Notes under the pieces: generated by a model
Databases searched by the model: none
What the model saw: the letters and a program-made list of their open reading frames with translations, nothing else
What the model was told of the DNA's origin: nothing
Program-made: the position numbers and the translations under genes
NCBI GenBank assembly: GCA_029864235.1
Contig: JAOTTW010000007.1
Location: 1-39,801 of the forward strand
Reading direction: 5' to 3'
Length of the DNA: 39,801 nucleotides
Source of the DNA: Candidatus Nitrosopumilus sp.
Lineage (GTDB): Archaea > Thermoproteota > Nitrososphaeria > Nitrososphaerales > Nitrosopumilaceae
Shown here: positions 8,656 through 16,593 of the stretch, piece by piece
Layout: each line of letters begins with the position of its first letter
Position numbering within the stretch: the stretch's first letter is position 1

Positions 8656-11076
8656 TTGAAACAAGATTATCCTTACTTGGTTTCTTCTCTTGGACTTGTT
8701 CCGTCATCAATAAATCAGAGATTGTTGTTTGTAGGTATTTTTCTTGCATCAATGTCAGGCATTATTTTAGAGATATCCTTGACAAGAATTTTTTCTGCAG
8801 CTATTTGGTATCATTTTGCATTTGTAGCAATCTCTGTCGCATTGATAGGTTTAGGGGCTTCAGGACTATTAGTTCATTATAGATTAGAGAAATTAAAGGA
8901 GAATTGGGCAAATGATATTACCATTGCTTCATGTGCAGGAATCACCTTCATTCTGCCGTTATCCTTGTTTGTCATGCATGTCTTAGCATCAGACATAACA
9001 TATCTGTCATTGTTTATCCTTTTATTTTCCATTCCATTTTTTTTTGTTGGAGTTGTTATATCTGCAGCATTTAGTGCCTTTGGACGCATCGCAGGAAAGA
9101 TATATGCATCTGATCTAATTGGCGCGTCATTAGGGGCATTATCAGTAGTAATACTTTTGAGCATACTTGGTGGAGAAGGAACATTTCTTTTAGTAGGTGT
9201 GATATCTGCAGTATGTGCTGTTATTTTTTCAGTTGCATCCAAAAGCAAAAAAAAAATATTGTTATCTCTTGTAGTAATTGTATTTGCATCAATGCTATTG
9301 GCAGTAAATGAAACAAGCCAAACGTTTTCCATTCAAACTGATTCACGAGCACAAAAGGATCTTCCGATTTTTCTCAGAGAGAATCCAGGTACACGTATTG
9401 TATATACACAATGGAATTCTTTTTCTAGAATTGATGTTGTTGAAGGACCTACAGATATTTGTGATCCTCAAAAGACAGATGCAATATTTGGGCAACCTCA
9501 ATGTGCAGGTGAAGGTCTTGTTGCGAAAATCTTTATTGATGGTGGAGCAGGCACCAACATCATAACTTGGGATGGATCACCTACCAGTAGACAAGAATTA
9601 TCCTCATGGATGCAGTATCTACCTTTTACTATGATGGATAATCCTAAAACGCTCATCATCGGTTCTGGTGGAGGACGAGATGTCATTGCAGCAATAGTTA
9701 GTGGAAATAAAGATATTACATCAGTAGAGTTGAATCCAATAATTTTTGAGACGGTGAAAAGATATGGTGAAAAAGACGGTAATGTGTATACACATCCATA
9801 TGTTGATGCAAATATAGATGAGGGTCGAAGTTTTGTTTCACGCTCAGTTGACAAATATGATATAATTTACATTCCATTTGTTGATACATGGGCATCAGTA
9901 TCCTCTGGTGGTTTAGGAGTTTCAGAGAATTTTTTATACACAATAGAAGGATTTCAAGAATACTATGATCACCTAACTGAGAGAGGAAAGATAGTCACAA
10001 TACGTTGGCTAATTGATACACCCAGATTTGTTTCCACGTTTGTAACCCTATTAGAAAATAACGGTATTTCTCAAAATGACGCCTACAAGCACATCATAAT
10101 TGTTGGTTCTGAATCAATCGAGATGGATCCTAGCGTGACCATGTCTGTTTTCTCTAAAGAGCCATTTACGGCTAAAGAAATTGAATTCTTTGTAGAGGCA
10201 TTTTCAAAAAATGGCTACAAACCTATTTTGATTCCAGGACAAGTAATGGTAGAACCATACTCAAAATTACTTAAAGACGAGATTACATTAGATGAATTTT
10301 ATGCATTGTTTCCAACAAAGGCACATCCAGTTACAGATGATAGTCCGTATTTTCTTTCCTTTGAAAAACCATTTCCAAAAATATTAGAACATTTATTGTA
10401 TCTGAGTATTGGGATTGCAGGAATTTTTCTAATAGGTCCATACATTTGGTTAAAGAAAAGTAGTAACACCAGTGTTAAGAACTACAGCAATTTGACAACA
10501 AAGAGCATAGTTCTTTATTTTGCTGCATTAGGATTTGGGTTTATACTAATTGAATTGGCTTTACTGCAGAAATTGATATTATTTTTGGGCAACCCTACAA
10601 TGACTTTTGCATTGCTACTTTTTACAATATTGTTATCAAGTGGAATTGGAAGTTTGATTAGTGTGAAAGCAGTTAAAATGAATACTAGAAATCTGATTTT
10701 TATAATTTCTGGAATAGCAGGCATAGGACTAGTTTACATTGGTTTTTTAACTCCGCTAATCCACATTCTAATTTCTGAATCATTTGCAGTAAAAGCAGCA
10801 ACAAGCATTGGGCTTTTGTTTCCAATTGGCGTTCTTATGGGAATACCAATGCCGACTGGAATGAGATTGGTAAAATCGCATGTTCCAACATTTGTACCCT
10901 GGGTATGGGCAATTAACGGAGGGTTTTCAGTGTTAGGTGCCATATGTACGGTAATTTTGAGCATAGTTTATGGCGGTTTGTATGTAATGTTGATAGGAAT
11001 TTTGGCATATCTAGTTGCATTAGCAGCTAGTTTTGCTTGGAGGCATCAAACAATTGAAATCAAAAGTACAATATAG
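8656..11076 (+). CDS. polytopic membrane protein with spermidine-synthase-like SAM-binding domain
   Basis: The 806-residue protein has three parts. First are about six hydrophobic helices (residues 20-215). Next is a soluble Rossmann domain with the motif I-x-G-S-G-G-G-R-D near residue 336 and an acidic strand end (TSVELNP). Last are about seven more helices (residues 580-800). This matches membrane-embedded members of the spermine/spermidine synthase-like methyltransferase superfamily. The aminopropyltransferase proton-acceptor motif D-S/T-x-D-P is not obvious: the corresponding stretch reads IPFVDTWAS. True polyamine synthesis is therefore doubtful. The start is TTG at 8656. An ATG at 8649 is in another frame and yields only a short product. 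Confidence 0.8.
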   Translation: MKQDYPYLVSSLGLVPSSINQRLLFVGIFLASMSGIILEISLTRIFSAAIWYHFAFVAISVALIGLGASGLLVHYRLEKLKENWANDITIASCAGITFILPLSLFVMHVLASDITYLSLFILLFSIPFFFVGVVISAAFSAFGRIAGKIYASDLIGASLGALSVVILLSILGGEGTFLLVGVISAVCAVIFSVASKSKKKILLSLVVIVFASMLLAVNETSQTFSIQTDSRAQKDLPIFLRENPGTRIVYTQWNSFSRIDVVEGPTDICDPQKTDAIFGQPQCAGEGLVAKIFIDGGAGTNIITWDGSPTSRQELSSWMQYLPFTMMDNPKTLIIGSGGGRDVIAAIVSGNKDITSVELNPIIFETVKRYGEKDGNVYTHPYVDANIDEGRSFVSRSVDKYDIIYIPFVDTWASVSSGGLGVSENFLYTIEGFQEYYDHLTERGKIVTIRWLIDTPRFVSTFVTLLENNGISQNDAYKHIIIVGSESIEMDPSVTMSVFSKEPFTAKEIEFFVEAFSKNGYKPILIPGQVMVEPYSKLLKDEITLDEFYALFPTKAHPVTDDSPYFLSFEKPFPKILEHLLYLSIGIAGIFLIGPYIWLKKSSNTSVKNYSNLTTKSIVLYFAALGFGFILIELALLQKLILFLGNPTMTFALLLFTILLSSGIGSLISVKAVKMNTRNLIFIISGIAGIGLVYIGFLTPLIHILISESFAVKAATSIGLLFPIGVLMGIPMPTGMRLVKSHVPTFVPWVWAINGGFSVLGAICTVILSIVYGGLYVMLIGILAYLVALAASFAWRHQTIEIKSTI

Positions 11077-11196
11077 AATCTAGGTTTTAATCTGTATGAA
11101 ATGTTCAAAGAACAAGTTTCATTTTAGACATATAATTTAAAATTAAAATGGTTTTAAAAAATTCAGAGTAGATAAAAATATTTTAAAAAAATGGTA

Positions 11197-12798
11197 TTAA
11201 AAGACCTCTTTTGGACGATATTCACCAAAAACTTCTCTGAAGGTATTGCTAATTTCGCCAGTAGTAGCATATGTCTTTGCAGCTGTAATGATGTAGGGCA
11301 TGAGATTCTCATCGGTATCAGCTGCACTTTTCATGGCAGATAAGGTGTTTTCGAGTTTCTTGTTATCACGTGATGATCTGAGATTTTTGAGTGCTTTCTT
11401 TTGTTGAATCTCTATTTTATCATCAACTCTTAGAAGTTCGGGTTGTGTTTCTTTTTCAGAATACTTGTTAACGCCAACTAGAATTCGTTCACCGTCATCG
11501 GCTTCCTTCTTTAGTCTATACGCATTTTGCCTGATTTCAGACTGGAAGAATCCCTTTTCGATTGCCTTAACAGAGCCTCCCATCTTTTGAATTTTTTTGA
11601 GATACTTCCATACACCATCCTCTATTTGATCACACAGTTCCTCAAGATAATAGGAACCAGCCATGGGATCAGCAGTCTTTGTTATGCCACTTTCATGAGC
11701 AACAATCTGCTGGGTTCTAAGTGCAATTTTTGCTGATTCTTGAGTAGGCAATGCAAGTGCTTCATCCCTAGAATTTGTATGAAGCGATTGTGTACCACCC
11801 ATCACTGCTGCCATGGTTTGAATTGCAACTCGGACAATATTGTTATCAGGTTGTTGGGCAGTAAGTGATTCGCCGCTTGTTTGGGTATGGAATTTTAGTT
11901 GCATTGATTTTGGATCTTTGGCATGAAACATTTCTTTGAGAATTTTTGCGTATACTTTTCTTGCAACCCTAAACTTTGCCACTTCTTCAAAGAATTCTAT
12001 GGTACAGCAAAAGAAAAACGAAAGGCGTGGTGCAAAGTCATCAATTTTTAGTCCTTTATCAAGACATGTCTGAATGTATGCAATTGCATTTGCAAGCGTA
12101 AATGCAACTTCTTGGGTTGCAGTACAGCCAGCTTCTCTCATGTGATACCCAGATATAGACACAGGATACCATTGAGGGACTTTTTGTGCACAATAATCAA
12201 TCATATCTCCAATTAATCTCATTGAAGGTTGAGGGGGATAGATGTAGGTATTTCTTGCAATGTATTCTTTAAGAATGTCATTTTGAGTTGTTCCCCGCAG
12301 CTGCTCGCTTTTGAATCCCTGAGACTCACCAACTGCAATGTAATATGCAAGTAAAGTTGATGCTGTGGAATTTATTGTCATAGAAGAGCTGACCTTGCCA
12401 AGAGGAATGCCATCAAAGGCAATCATCATGTCTTTTAGTGATGCAATAGATACTCCAACTTTACCGACTTCTCCCTCTGCTTGTGGTGAATCAGGATCGT
12501 ATCCTATCTGAGTTGGAAGATCAAATGCCATGCTAAGACCAGTTTGGCCTTTTTCAAGCATGAACTTGAAACGCTCATTGGTAAGTTTTGCATCTCCAAA
12601 TCCAGAATATTGACGCATTGTCCAAAACCTGTCACGAAACATTCCTGGGTGGATTCCACGTGTAAAAGGATACTTGCCAGAGTCCTCAATGGGTCTCTTT
12701 TTTGATGATTTTTGATAAATTCGCTTTACAGGAAAATTTGAATCAGTGAAAATTTTCTTTTCAGGTTCTTTTGTTTTTGATGACTTTTTTTCTGCCAT
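11197..12798 (-). CDS. mcmA1: methylmalonyl-CoA mutase, large (catalytic) subunit
   Basis: This subunit isomerises (R)-methylmalonyl-CoA and succinyl-CoA using adenosylcobalamin bound by a separate subunit. In this lineage it works in the 3-hydroxypropionate/4-hydroxybutyrate cycle. The 533 residues form the TIM-barrel substrate domain: YPFTRGIHPGMFRDRFWTMRQYSGFG near residue 43, GLSMAFDLPTQIGYD near 90, and SGYHMREAGCTATQEVAFT near 210. The C-terminal B12 domain of one-chain mutases is absent and is supplied by the gene at 19.4 kb. MeaB ends 7 nt upstream, so the two form an operon. A Lys/Ser-rich N-terminal extension of about 25 residues precedes the domain. Confidence 0.97.
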   Translation of the reverse strand: MAEKKSSKTKEPEKKIFTDSNFPVKRIYQKSSKKRPIEDSGKYPFTRGIHPGMFRDRFWTMRQYSGFGDAKLTNERFKFMLEKGQTGLSMAFDLPTQIGYDPDSPQAEGEVGKVGVSIASLKDMMIAFDGIPLGKVSSSMTINSTASTLLAYYIAVGESQGFKSEQLRGTTQNDILKEYIARNTYIYPPQPSMRLIGDMIDYCAQKVPQWYPVSISGYHMREAGCTATQEVAFTLANAIAYIQTCLDKGLKIDDFAPRLSFFFCCTIEFFEEVAKFRVARKVYAKILKEMFHAKDPKSMQLKFHTQTSGESLTAQQPDNNIVRVAIQTMAAVMGGTQSLHTNSRDEALALPTQESAKIALRTQQIVAHESGITKTADPMAGSYYLEELCDQIEDGVWKYLKKIQKMGGSVKAIEKGFFQSEIRQNAYRLKKEADDGERILVGVNKYSEKETQPELLRVDDKIEIQQKKALKNLRSSRDNKKLENTLSAMKSAADTDENLMPYIITAAKTYATTGEISNTFREVFGEYRPKEVF

Positions 12799-12805
12799 AA
12801 TATTT

Positions 12806-13723
12806 TCACTTTACCAAGAATTTTGTAATTTTATCTGCTGCTTCAAATGGATCAATATTTTTTGACTGGAGTTTTTTGAGATACTTTGAAAATGTTTTAT
12901 CAGAATCAAGCATTTCATTCATCTTTACTTTAATGTTATTTAAAACAATATCCTTAAGTTCAGCTTCGAGTCTTTCCTGATCTTTTTGTTTTTTGAATTT
13001 CTTTTTGTCTCCCATCATCTTTTTTAGAGTTTTTGCAAATTCTGTTATTCCAGTGTTTTTCTTTACAGATGTTTTTAAAATTATTGGGTTTCTCTCAGAA
13101 GCACCTATAAAATCCCTTACTGCATCAAAGAGCTGATTGGTGCCATCCAAATCACTTTTGTTAACAAGGTAGATGTCCCCTATCTCAGTCAATCCTGCTT
13201 TGATAGTTTGGATGCTATCACCAGTATGAGGATTAAAAACTACAACAGTGATATCGGCAATATTTGAAATTTCTACCTCTGTTTGGCCTGCACCCACGCT
13301 TTCAATAATAATTGGGTTAAAGCCAGCATACTCTAAAATGCGAATGCTATTTCTTAAGGAACGAGAAACAGCTCCTGTAGCACCTCTTGATGCAATACTG
13401 CGGATATATGTTCCTGAATCAGTAGATTCGCTCATCCTTACCCTGTCTCCAAGAATAGCCCCACCTGTTACATGGCTGGTAGGATCAACTGCAAGAACAG
13501 CAGGTTTTGTCTGTAATTTTTTCATGGCAACTGCTGTTTTGTTGATAAGCGAGCTTTTTCCAGCTCCTGCTGGCCCTGTAATTCCAATTATCATAGAGTT
13601 GCCAGTCTCTTTGAAAATTTTCTTTAGTAGTTTTTTTGCTTCAGGTTGATCATTTTCTACTATAGTAATTGCCTTTGCAATTGCTCCTCGCTTTCCCTTC
13701 TTAAGTTCAGCAATCAAGTCCAA
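12806..13723 (-). CDS. meaB: MeaB-type GTPase, mutase chaperone
   Basis: A G3E-family P-loop GTPase that loads and protects the cobalamin cofactor of methylmalonyl-CoA mutase. The 305 residues carry Walker A GPAGAGKSS at residues 50-58, the VDPTSHVTGGAILGDRVRM region, the ESVGAGQTEVEI switch segment and the NKSD specificity motif. All are standard for MeaB/ArgK. A charged C-terminal helical tail (KKKFKKQKDQERLEAELKD) follows. The start is TTG at 13723, with a TATA-like box about 27 nt upstream. It is the first gene of a two-gene operon with the catalytic subunit. The old ArgK label (arginine transport kinase) should not be used. Confidence 0.95.
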   Translation of the reverse strand: MDLIAELKKGKRGAIAKAITIVENDQPEAKKLLKKIFKETGNSMIIGITGPAGAGKSSLINKTAVAMKKLQTKPAVLAVDPTSHVTGGAILGDRVRMSESTDSGTYIRSIASRGATGAVSRSLRNSIRILEYAGFNPIIIESVGAGQTEVEISNIADITVVVFNPHTGDSIQTIKAGLTEIGDIYLVNKSDLDGTNQLFDAVRDFIGASERNPIILKTSVKKNTGITEFAKTLKKMMGDKKKFKKQKDQERLEAELKDIVLNNIKVKMNEMLDSDKTFSKYLKKLQSKNIDPFEAADKITKFLVK

Positions 13724-14038
13724 TACAAGAAACGTTTTGTTAGCTGCAATAAAATCTTGTGTAAATTTCCTTATTTAACAGATAATAAGGATATTTGGTA
13801 TTTAAAAAATCGTTCTTGCTCACATACTCAAAATTATATTATTAAGTACGTTATTGTAGAAATTAGAAATATTGACTTCGAAAAAAGTAGATTAGTTTCA
13901 AATTACTTTGTAGATTCATTTTAGTTCCATGATAAGTTTATGTTCAAAATGCTTTACATCAGAGGTCTCAATTCTTCTAAACGATAAAACCTTTGCAGTA
14001 TATGACAGGTAGAGTAAAATCAATTATAATAAAAAAAA
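13724..14038. other. gene-free leader region of the meaB-mcmA1 operon
   Basis: The region is very AT-rich and has no convincing ORF. The minus-strand sequence at 13746-13756 (GATTTTATTGC) is a TATA-like box for meaB. I see no other structure here. Confidence 0.4.
13746..13756 (-). promoter_or_regulatory. TATA-like box of meaB
   Basis: GATTTTATTGC on the minus strand is centred about 27 nt before the TTG start of meaB, which fits a leaderless transcript. Confidence 0.45.
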
Positions 14039-14143
14039 CTAGTCCAGGAGTGTTTCTCTAACTCCTAGAAGAACTGTTTCCTGATCAAATGATTCAGGGT
14101 CTATTTTTTGTTTGTAGATCTGTTTACTCATTTTTCCTCTCAT
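14039..14143 (-). CDS. small hypothetical protein, 34 aa
   Basis: The frame runs from ATG at 14143 (a second ATG at 14131) to TAG at 14039. The product begins MRGKMSKQIYKQKID and ends VLLGVRETLLD. A TATA-like box (CTTTTTATCT, minus strand) lies 16-25 nt upstream. A run of eight T follows shortly after the stop, a pattern typical of archaeal termination. There are no cysteines and no membrane segment. I do not recognise it. It could be a real short protein or the tail of a decayed one. Confidence 0.35.
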   Translation of the reverse strand: MRGKMSKQIYKQKIDPESFDQETVLLGVRETLLD

Positions 14144-14269
14144 TATAATTCAAATTAAGATAAAAAGATTAAGGTTTTCAGAAAATTAGATTCTCACCTT
14201 GAAGACACAAAAGTACGGAAAACATAATGGATATTTGTTTATTTTAGACTTATCGTTGAAGAGTATCTG

Positions 14270-14368
14270 ATGCAAGATCTTGTTATTGCTAGGTTTGTCC
14301 AAAGTCTAGTTATTGTGCAAAACTACAATATCTCTCAAAGACTCATTACATCAATTTTAGATATGTAA
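14270..14368 (+). CDS. possible small protein or gene remnant, 32 aa
   Basis: The open frame extends back to about 14231 without a usable start. From the ATG at 14270 it encodes a hydrophobic amphipathic stretch (MQDLVIARFVQSLVIVQ, then NYNISQRLITSILDM). The wider frame contains VYFRLIVEEYL upstream of the ATG, so it could be the tail of a lost helical protein. I cannot name the family. Confidence 0.25.
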   Translation: MQDLVIARFVQSLVIVQNYNISQRLITSILDM

Positions 14369-14465
14369 CGAGTCAGGACTGTCAGTAGGTAAAAAGTATC
14401 TGAAATAATCTAGTATTATCTGATAATAAAGAGAAATAAAAAGAAATTCATACAAAAACATTGGT

Positions 14466-14610
14466 TCAGGTTTTCAGTCCTTTCTTAAGTCTCATCGATA
14501 ACCTGTGAGAAATTCACACTACTTTGATTGGTTTTAATCTGTTCTGACTGTATTTTTCTAATATTGGAAACCAGATCATCATCAAGCATTATTGTGATTC
14601 TCTCTGACAT
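14466..14610 (-). pseudogene. ribbon-helix-helix (CopG-like) regulator with C-terminal frameshift
   Basis: From ATG at 14610 the frame encodes MSERITIMLDDDLVSNIRKI, the classical RHH beta strand and first helix. The second helix is entered at SSVNFSQVIDE. A stop follows at 14485 after 41 residues. Shifting by one base just before that stop restores LKKGLKT and a new stop at 14466-14468, the usual end of this family (VIxExLRKGLK). The gene has therefore lost its last helical turn, or has kept a shortened form. Small RHH proteins bind DNA as dimers and are common in this lineage. There is no toxin partner beside it. Confidence 0.6.
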
Positions 14611-14785
14611 TATTTTTGTATTCCATTACTAGATTAAGCATAATCAGAGGAATCATCAATAACAAAACATGACAATCCCATTGTATCAGGATAAATGTTT
14701 ACTTCACTTGGGAGGGGGTTTTTGGCCTCACTTCCAACTAGAGATAATTGGCTAGGTTTTTAGATGTATTTATGCGGTACTGTAA

Positions 14786-14911
14786 TTGCATATAATACTA
14801 TCTGTGGAAAATTATTTGACTATAGTGAGTAATTTGCGGCATGCCTTTTTAGTCAAAAAAGAGTATTTTTGCAGAATACAAAAGGGAGATGGATTCTGGC
14901 ATGTATCTTGA
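14786..14911 (+). other. possible 41-codon ORF or fragment
   Basis: The frame starts at TTG (14786) with later in-frame GTG options and ends at TGA (14911). The second half (HAFLVKKEYFCRIQKGDGFW) looks protein-like, but overlapping frames are open too. The family is unknown. It lies in the decayed 13.9-16.2 kb island. Confidence 0.2.
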
Positions 14912-15061
14912 TTAATGAGTTTTAATAATTGATGCTCAGAGTGATTAAAAGGTATGATTTTTTGGAGACTAATTTCCAGATATCAAATCCCAGAATAATC
15001 CAAATAATTCTTTAATCATATTCTTATTATTGCAGAAATTACAGATAATCTCTAAAGTTTC

Positions 15062-15265
15062 ATGTCATTGACCCAAATAGTGCATGAATTTAATCAAACA
15101 ATTGAAATTACACATGAATCAAGTTGCAAATCCATGATAGACAGATGCCAGAAATGCAGTAACGATGATGTAGAGGTATTTCAGACAGAAGTGTTTCTAA
15201 ATGACGAAGGAATTACAATAATTCCACTGTGTGATAAATGTAGAAGATTTTGGTTCTCAGAATAA
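15062..15265 (+). CDS. small zinc-finger protein, 67 aa
   Basis: The protein has a first half of about 25 residues without motifs, then a CQKC knuckle near residue 30 and a CDKC knuckle near residue 57. This gives a C-x2-C / C-x2-C zinc ribbon of about 30 residues. It ends RRFWFSE. There are no membrane segments. It could bind nucleic acid or protein. Small zinc ribbons of this kind are numerous in Nitrosopumilus-like genomes and mostly uncharacterised. It is the only full-length gene in the surrounding gene-poor stretch. Confidence 0.65.
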   Translation: MSLTQIVHEFNQTIEITHESSCKSMIDRCQKCSNDDVEVFQTEVFLNDEGITIIPLCDKCRRFWFSE

Positions 15266-15585
15266 AATAATGTTTCAAATACTTGACCTCTTTTCATAAA
15301 TCAATTGTGTTAGATAAAAAACACTTGAAGTGTATGGCAAGCATATAGAGAAAAATAGAATATTTTCATAATACTAGAAAAAACTATGAAAATATCTGAT
15401 TTCTCAATTTAACCAGAATTAAATAAAAATTTGATAATTTTTTACTGGAGAACATAATTTTTCTAATTTCAAGGCACGCCACACAAAAATAAATTTGCTC
15501 AAATATTGGTAATTGTAACTAGCATCATGTCACTAGTTCAAATTCAATGATAACATCACACCCTACAGATAGTATGTTTGCAACT
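15266..15585. other. gene-free AT-rich stretch
   Basis: I find no ORF worth reporting. One perfect 13-base palindrome (ACACTTGAAGTGT) occurs at 15321-15333, about 55 bp after the zinc-finger gene. It may be a hairpin near the transcript end or chance. Confidence 0.3.
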
Positions 15586-15732
15586 CTACAGTTCTTGAAT
15601 CTGTAATGATTTCTCAAAGGTTTCTAGAATAACATCAACATACGCAGGTGAAATTTCCATTCCAACACACGTTCTGCCAGTCTGCTCACATACAGAGTAC
15701 TTACTCCTTTGGCATTTGAAAATTACTAGTGT
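15586..15732 (-). pseudogene. C-terminal remnant of a DNA N4/N6 methyltransferase
   Basis: The minus-strand frame between stops at 15733-15735 and 15586-15588 contains C-E-Q-T-G-R-T-C-V-G-M-E-I-S-P-A-Y-V-D-V. This matches the conserved C-terminal segment of DNA modification methylases of the ParB/phage type (ACEQTxRxCxGMExDPxYxDV), where the SAM-site strand returns. It is followed by ILETFEKS and a stop. The catalytic D/N-PP-Y/W motif and the rest of the roughly 250-residue domain are missing, and no start is present. It is a dead fragment of a probably mobile or viral gene. Confidence 0.65.
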
Positions 15733-15879
15733 TTAGAAGTGAGTTTTTGGCACTACAACACTGAAAGGATTCAACCCAATTCATCAAATGAACTGAGTTG
15801 AATCTTTACATGAAGTAATTTAGAGAATAGAAATTAGCGTATTAAAGATTTTGAATAATCAGGGATTGAATTGATATTT

Positions 15880-15893
15880 TGCATTGCAATGCA
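15880..15893. repeat. 14-bp perfect palindrome
   Basis: TGCATTGCAATGCA is identical to its reverse complement. It lies about 20 bp upstream of three tandem 11-bp repeats, so it may be part of the same control region. Confidence 0.35.
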
Positions 15894-15913
15894 TACATAC
15901 CACTTATAATATT

Positions 15914-15946
15914 CATACTATAATCATACTATAATCATATTATTAC
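15914..15946 (+). repeat. three tandem 11-bp repeats abutting an ATG
   Basis: CATACTATAAT occurs twice without a gap (15914-15924 and 15925-15935), followed by the diverged copy CATATTATTAC (15936-15946). The next three bases are an ATG. The unit contains TATA-like sequence, so this could be iterated promoter or regulator sites. Confidence 0.4.
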
Positions 15947-16052
15947 ATGAAGCCATTTGAAACAAACTATGGAAAAATACTCCACAATCATCTCTATGCT
16001 ACAAGCATGGAACCTTGGAACAATAGAAGGTAAAAAATATGAATTTGGATGA
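15947..16052 (+). other. two overlapping short frames, possible gene remnant
   Basis: The frame from ATG 15947 gives 28 residues (MKPFETNYGKILHNHLYATS and on). A second frame from ATG 15969 gives 27 residues ending TIEGKKYEFG at 16052. Together they may be a frameshifted small gene behind the tandem repeats. I do not recognise either. Confidence 0.2.
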
Positions 16053-16098
16053 GCATGCCATCCATCCTCTTTATAACATATCAAGATTTTACTAGAGA

Positions 16099-16185
16099 TT
16101 ATTTTTGCTGTTCTTCGTCAATGAATCTGTAATATGCAATCATCTCCCAATATCTCTTGCAGTTCTTACAATAGATGTGTTCGAA
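16099..16185 (-). pseudogene. C-terminal remnant of a small zinc-finger protein
   Basis: Directly after the stop of the 16186-16593 gene, in the same frame, comes HIYCKNCKRYWEMIAYYRF and then IDEEQQK and a stop. This holds one C-x2-C knuckle with aromatic and basic residues, as in the second half of the small zinc proteins of this lineage. No start codon or first knuckle is present. It appears to be the tail of a decayed gene, or reads as an extension if the stop at 16186 is suppressed or recently acquired. Confidence 0.45.
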
Positions 16186-16593
16186 TTAGGGCTTGCCATA
16201 GATTACAGAAGGTGCTGGTTCTCCCAATGGATGGATTTCAGTTTTTAGCTGAATCATTCCAAACTCTTGATGTTTAATATCAAAGACTACAGGATGTACA
16301 GGCCAGCCATATTTTGGTGAATTTGGAAATGGTACTATTTCAATAAATTCAGACTCTGAAAATGTTTTTTGAAAAGATTCATCCATGCCAAGTATTTCTA
16401 AAATCACATAGTCTGTTTGCTTTGATTTATCTAGATAAGAGATCTCAACATGACCAGAGTCATAGTAAATTGCATCAATCTGAAAAGTCTGTCTAAGAAT
16501 TTCCTTGTCGTCATTTCCAGTGCCAGTTAAAAATAAGATTGCAAAAACAGTAATCAGACCGAGAGAAATTGTTGGAATGATTTTTTTAGGCAT
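16186..16593 (-). CDS. membrane-anchored or exported hypothetical protein, 135 aa
   Basis: The N terminus is MPKKIIPTISLGLITVFAIL, a short basic region followed by one hydrophobic segment (residues 5-23). This is either a signal peptide or a membrane anchor. The rest is polar and predicted extracytoplasmic, with beta-rich character and a Pro/Tyr-rich stretch (PFPNSPKYGWPVHPVVFD). There are no cysteines or known motifs. The start overlaps the end of the M1 aminopeptidase by 8 nt, so the two are translationally coupled. The frame continues past the stop into a zinc-finger-like tail. I do not recognise the family. Confidence 0.7.
   Translation of the reverse strand: MPKKIIPTISLGLITVFAILFLTGTGNDDKEILRQTFQIDAIYYDSGHVEISYLDKSKQTDYVILEILGMDESFQKTFSESEFIEIVPFPNSPKYGWPVHPVVFDIKHQEFGMIQLKTEIHPLGEPAPSVIYGKP

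Noticed and set aside
13646-13924. Plus-strand 92-codon frame opposite meaB
   Set aside because: It is a shadow of the meaB coding strand at its start and continues into AT-rich intergenic DNA, with no protein-like features.
14671-14760. 28-codon plus-strand frame with GLGGGFWPH-like sequence
   Set aside because: Too short, overlapped by other open frames, and with no motif or promoter.
13924-16100. tRNA or other structured RNA in the gene-poor region
   Set aside because: No GC-rich cloverleaf-like or conserved T-loop sequence was found on reading either strand. A covariance scan would settle it.
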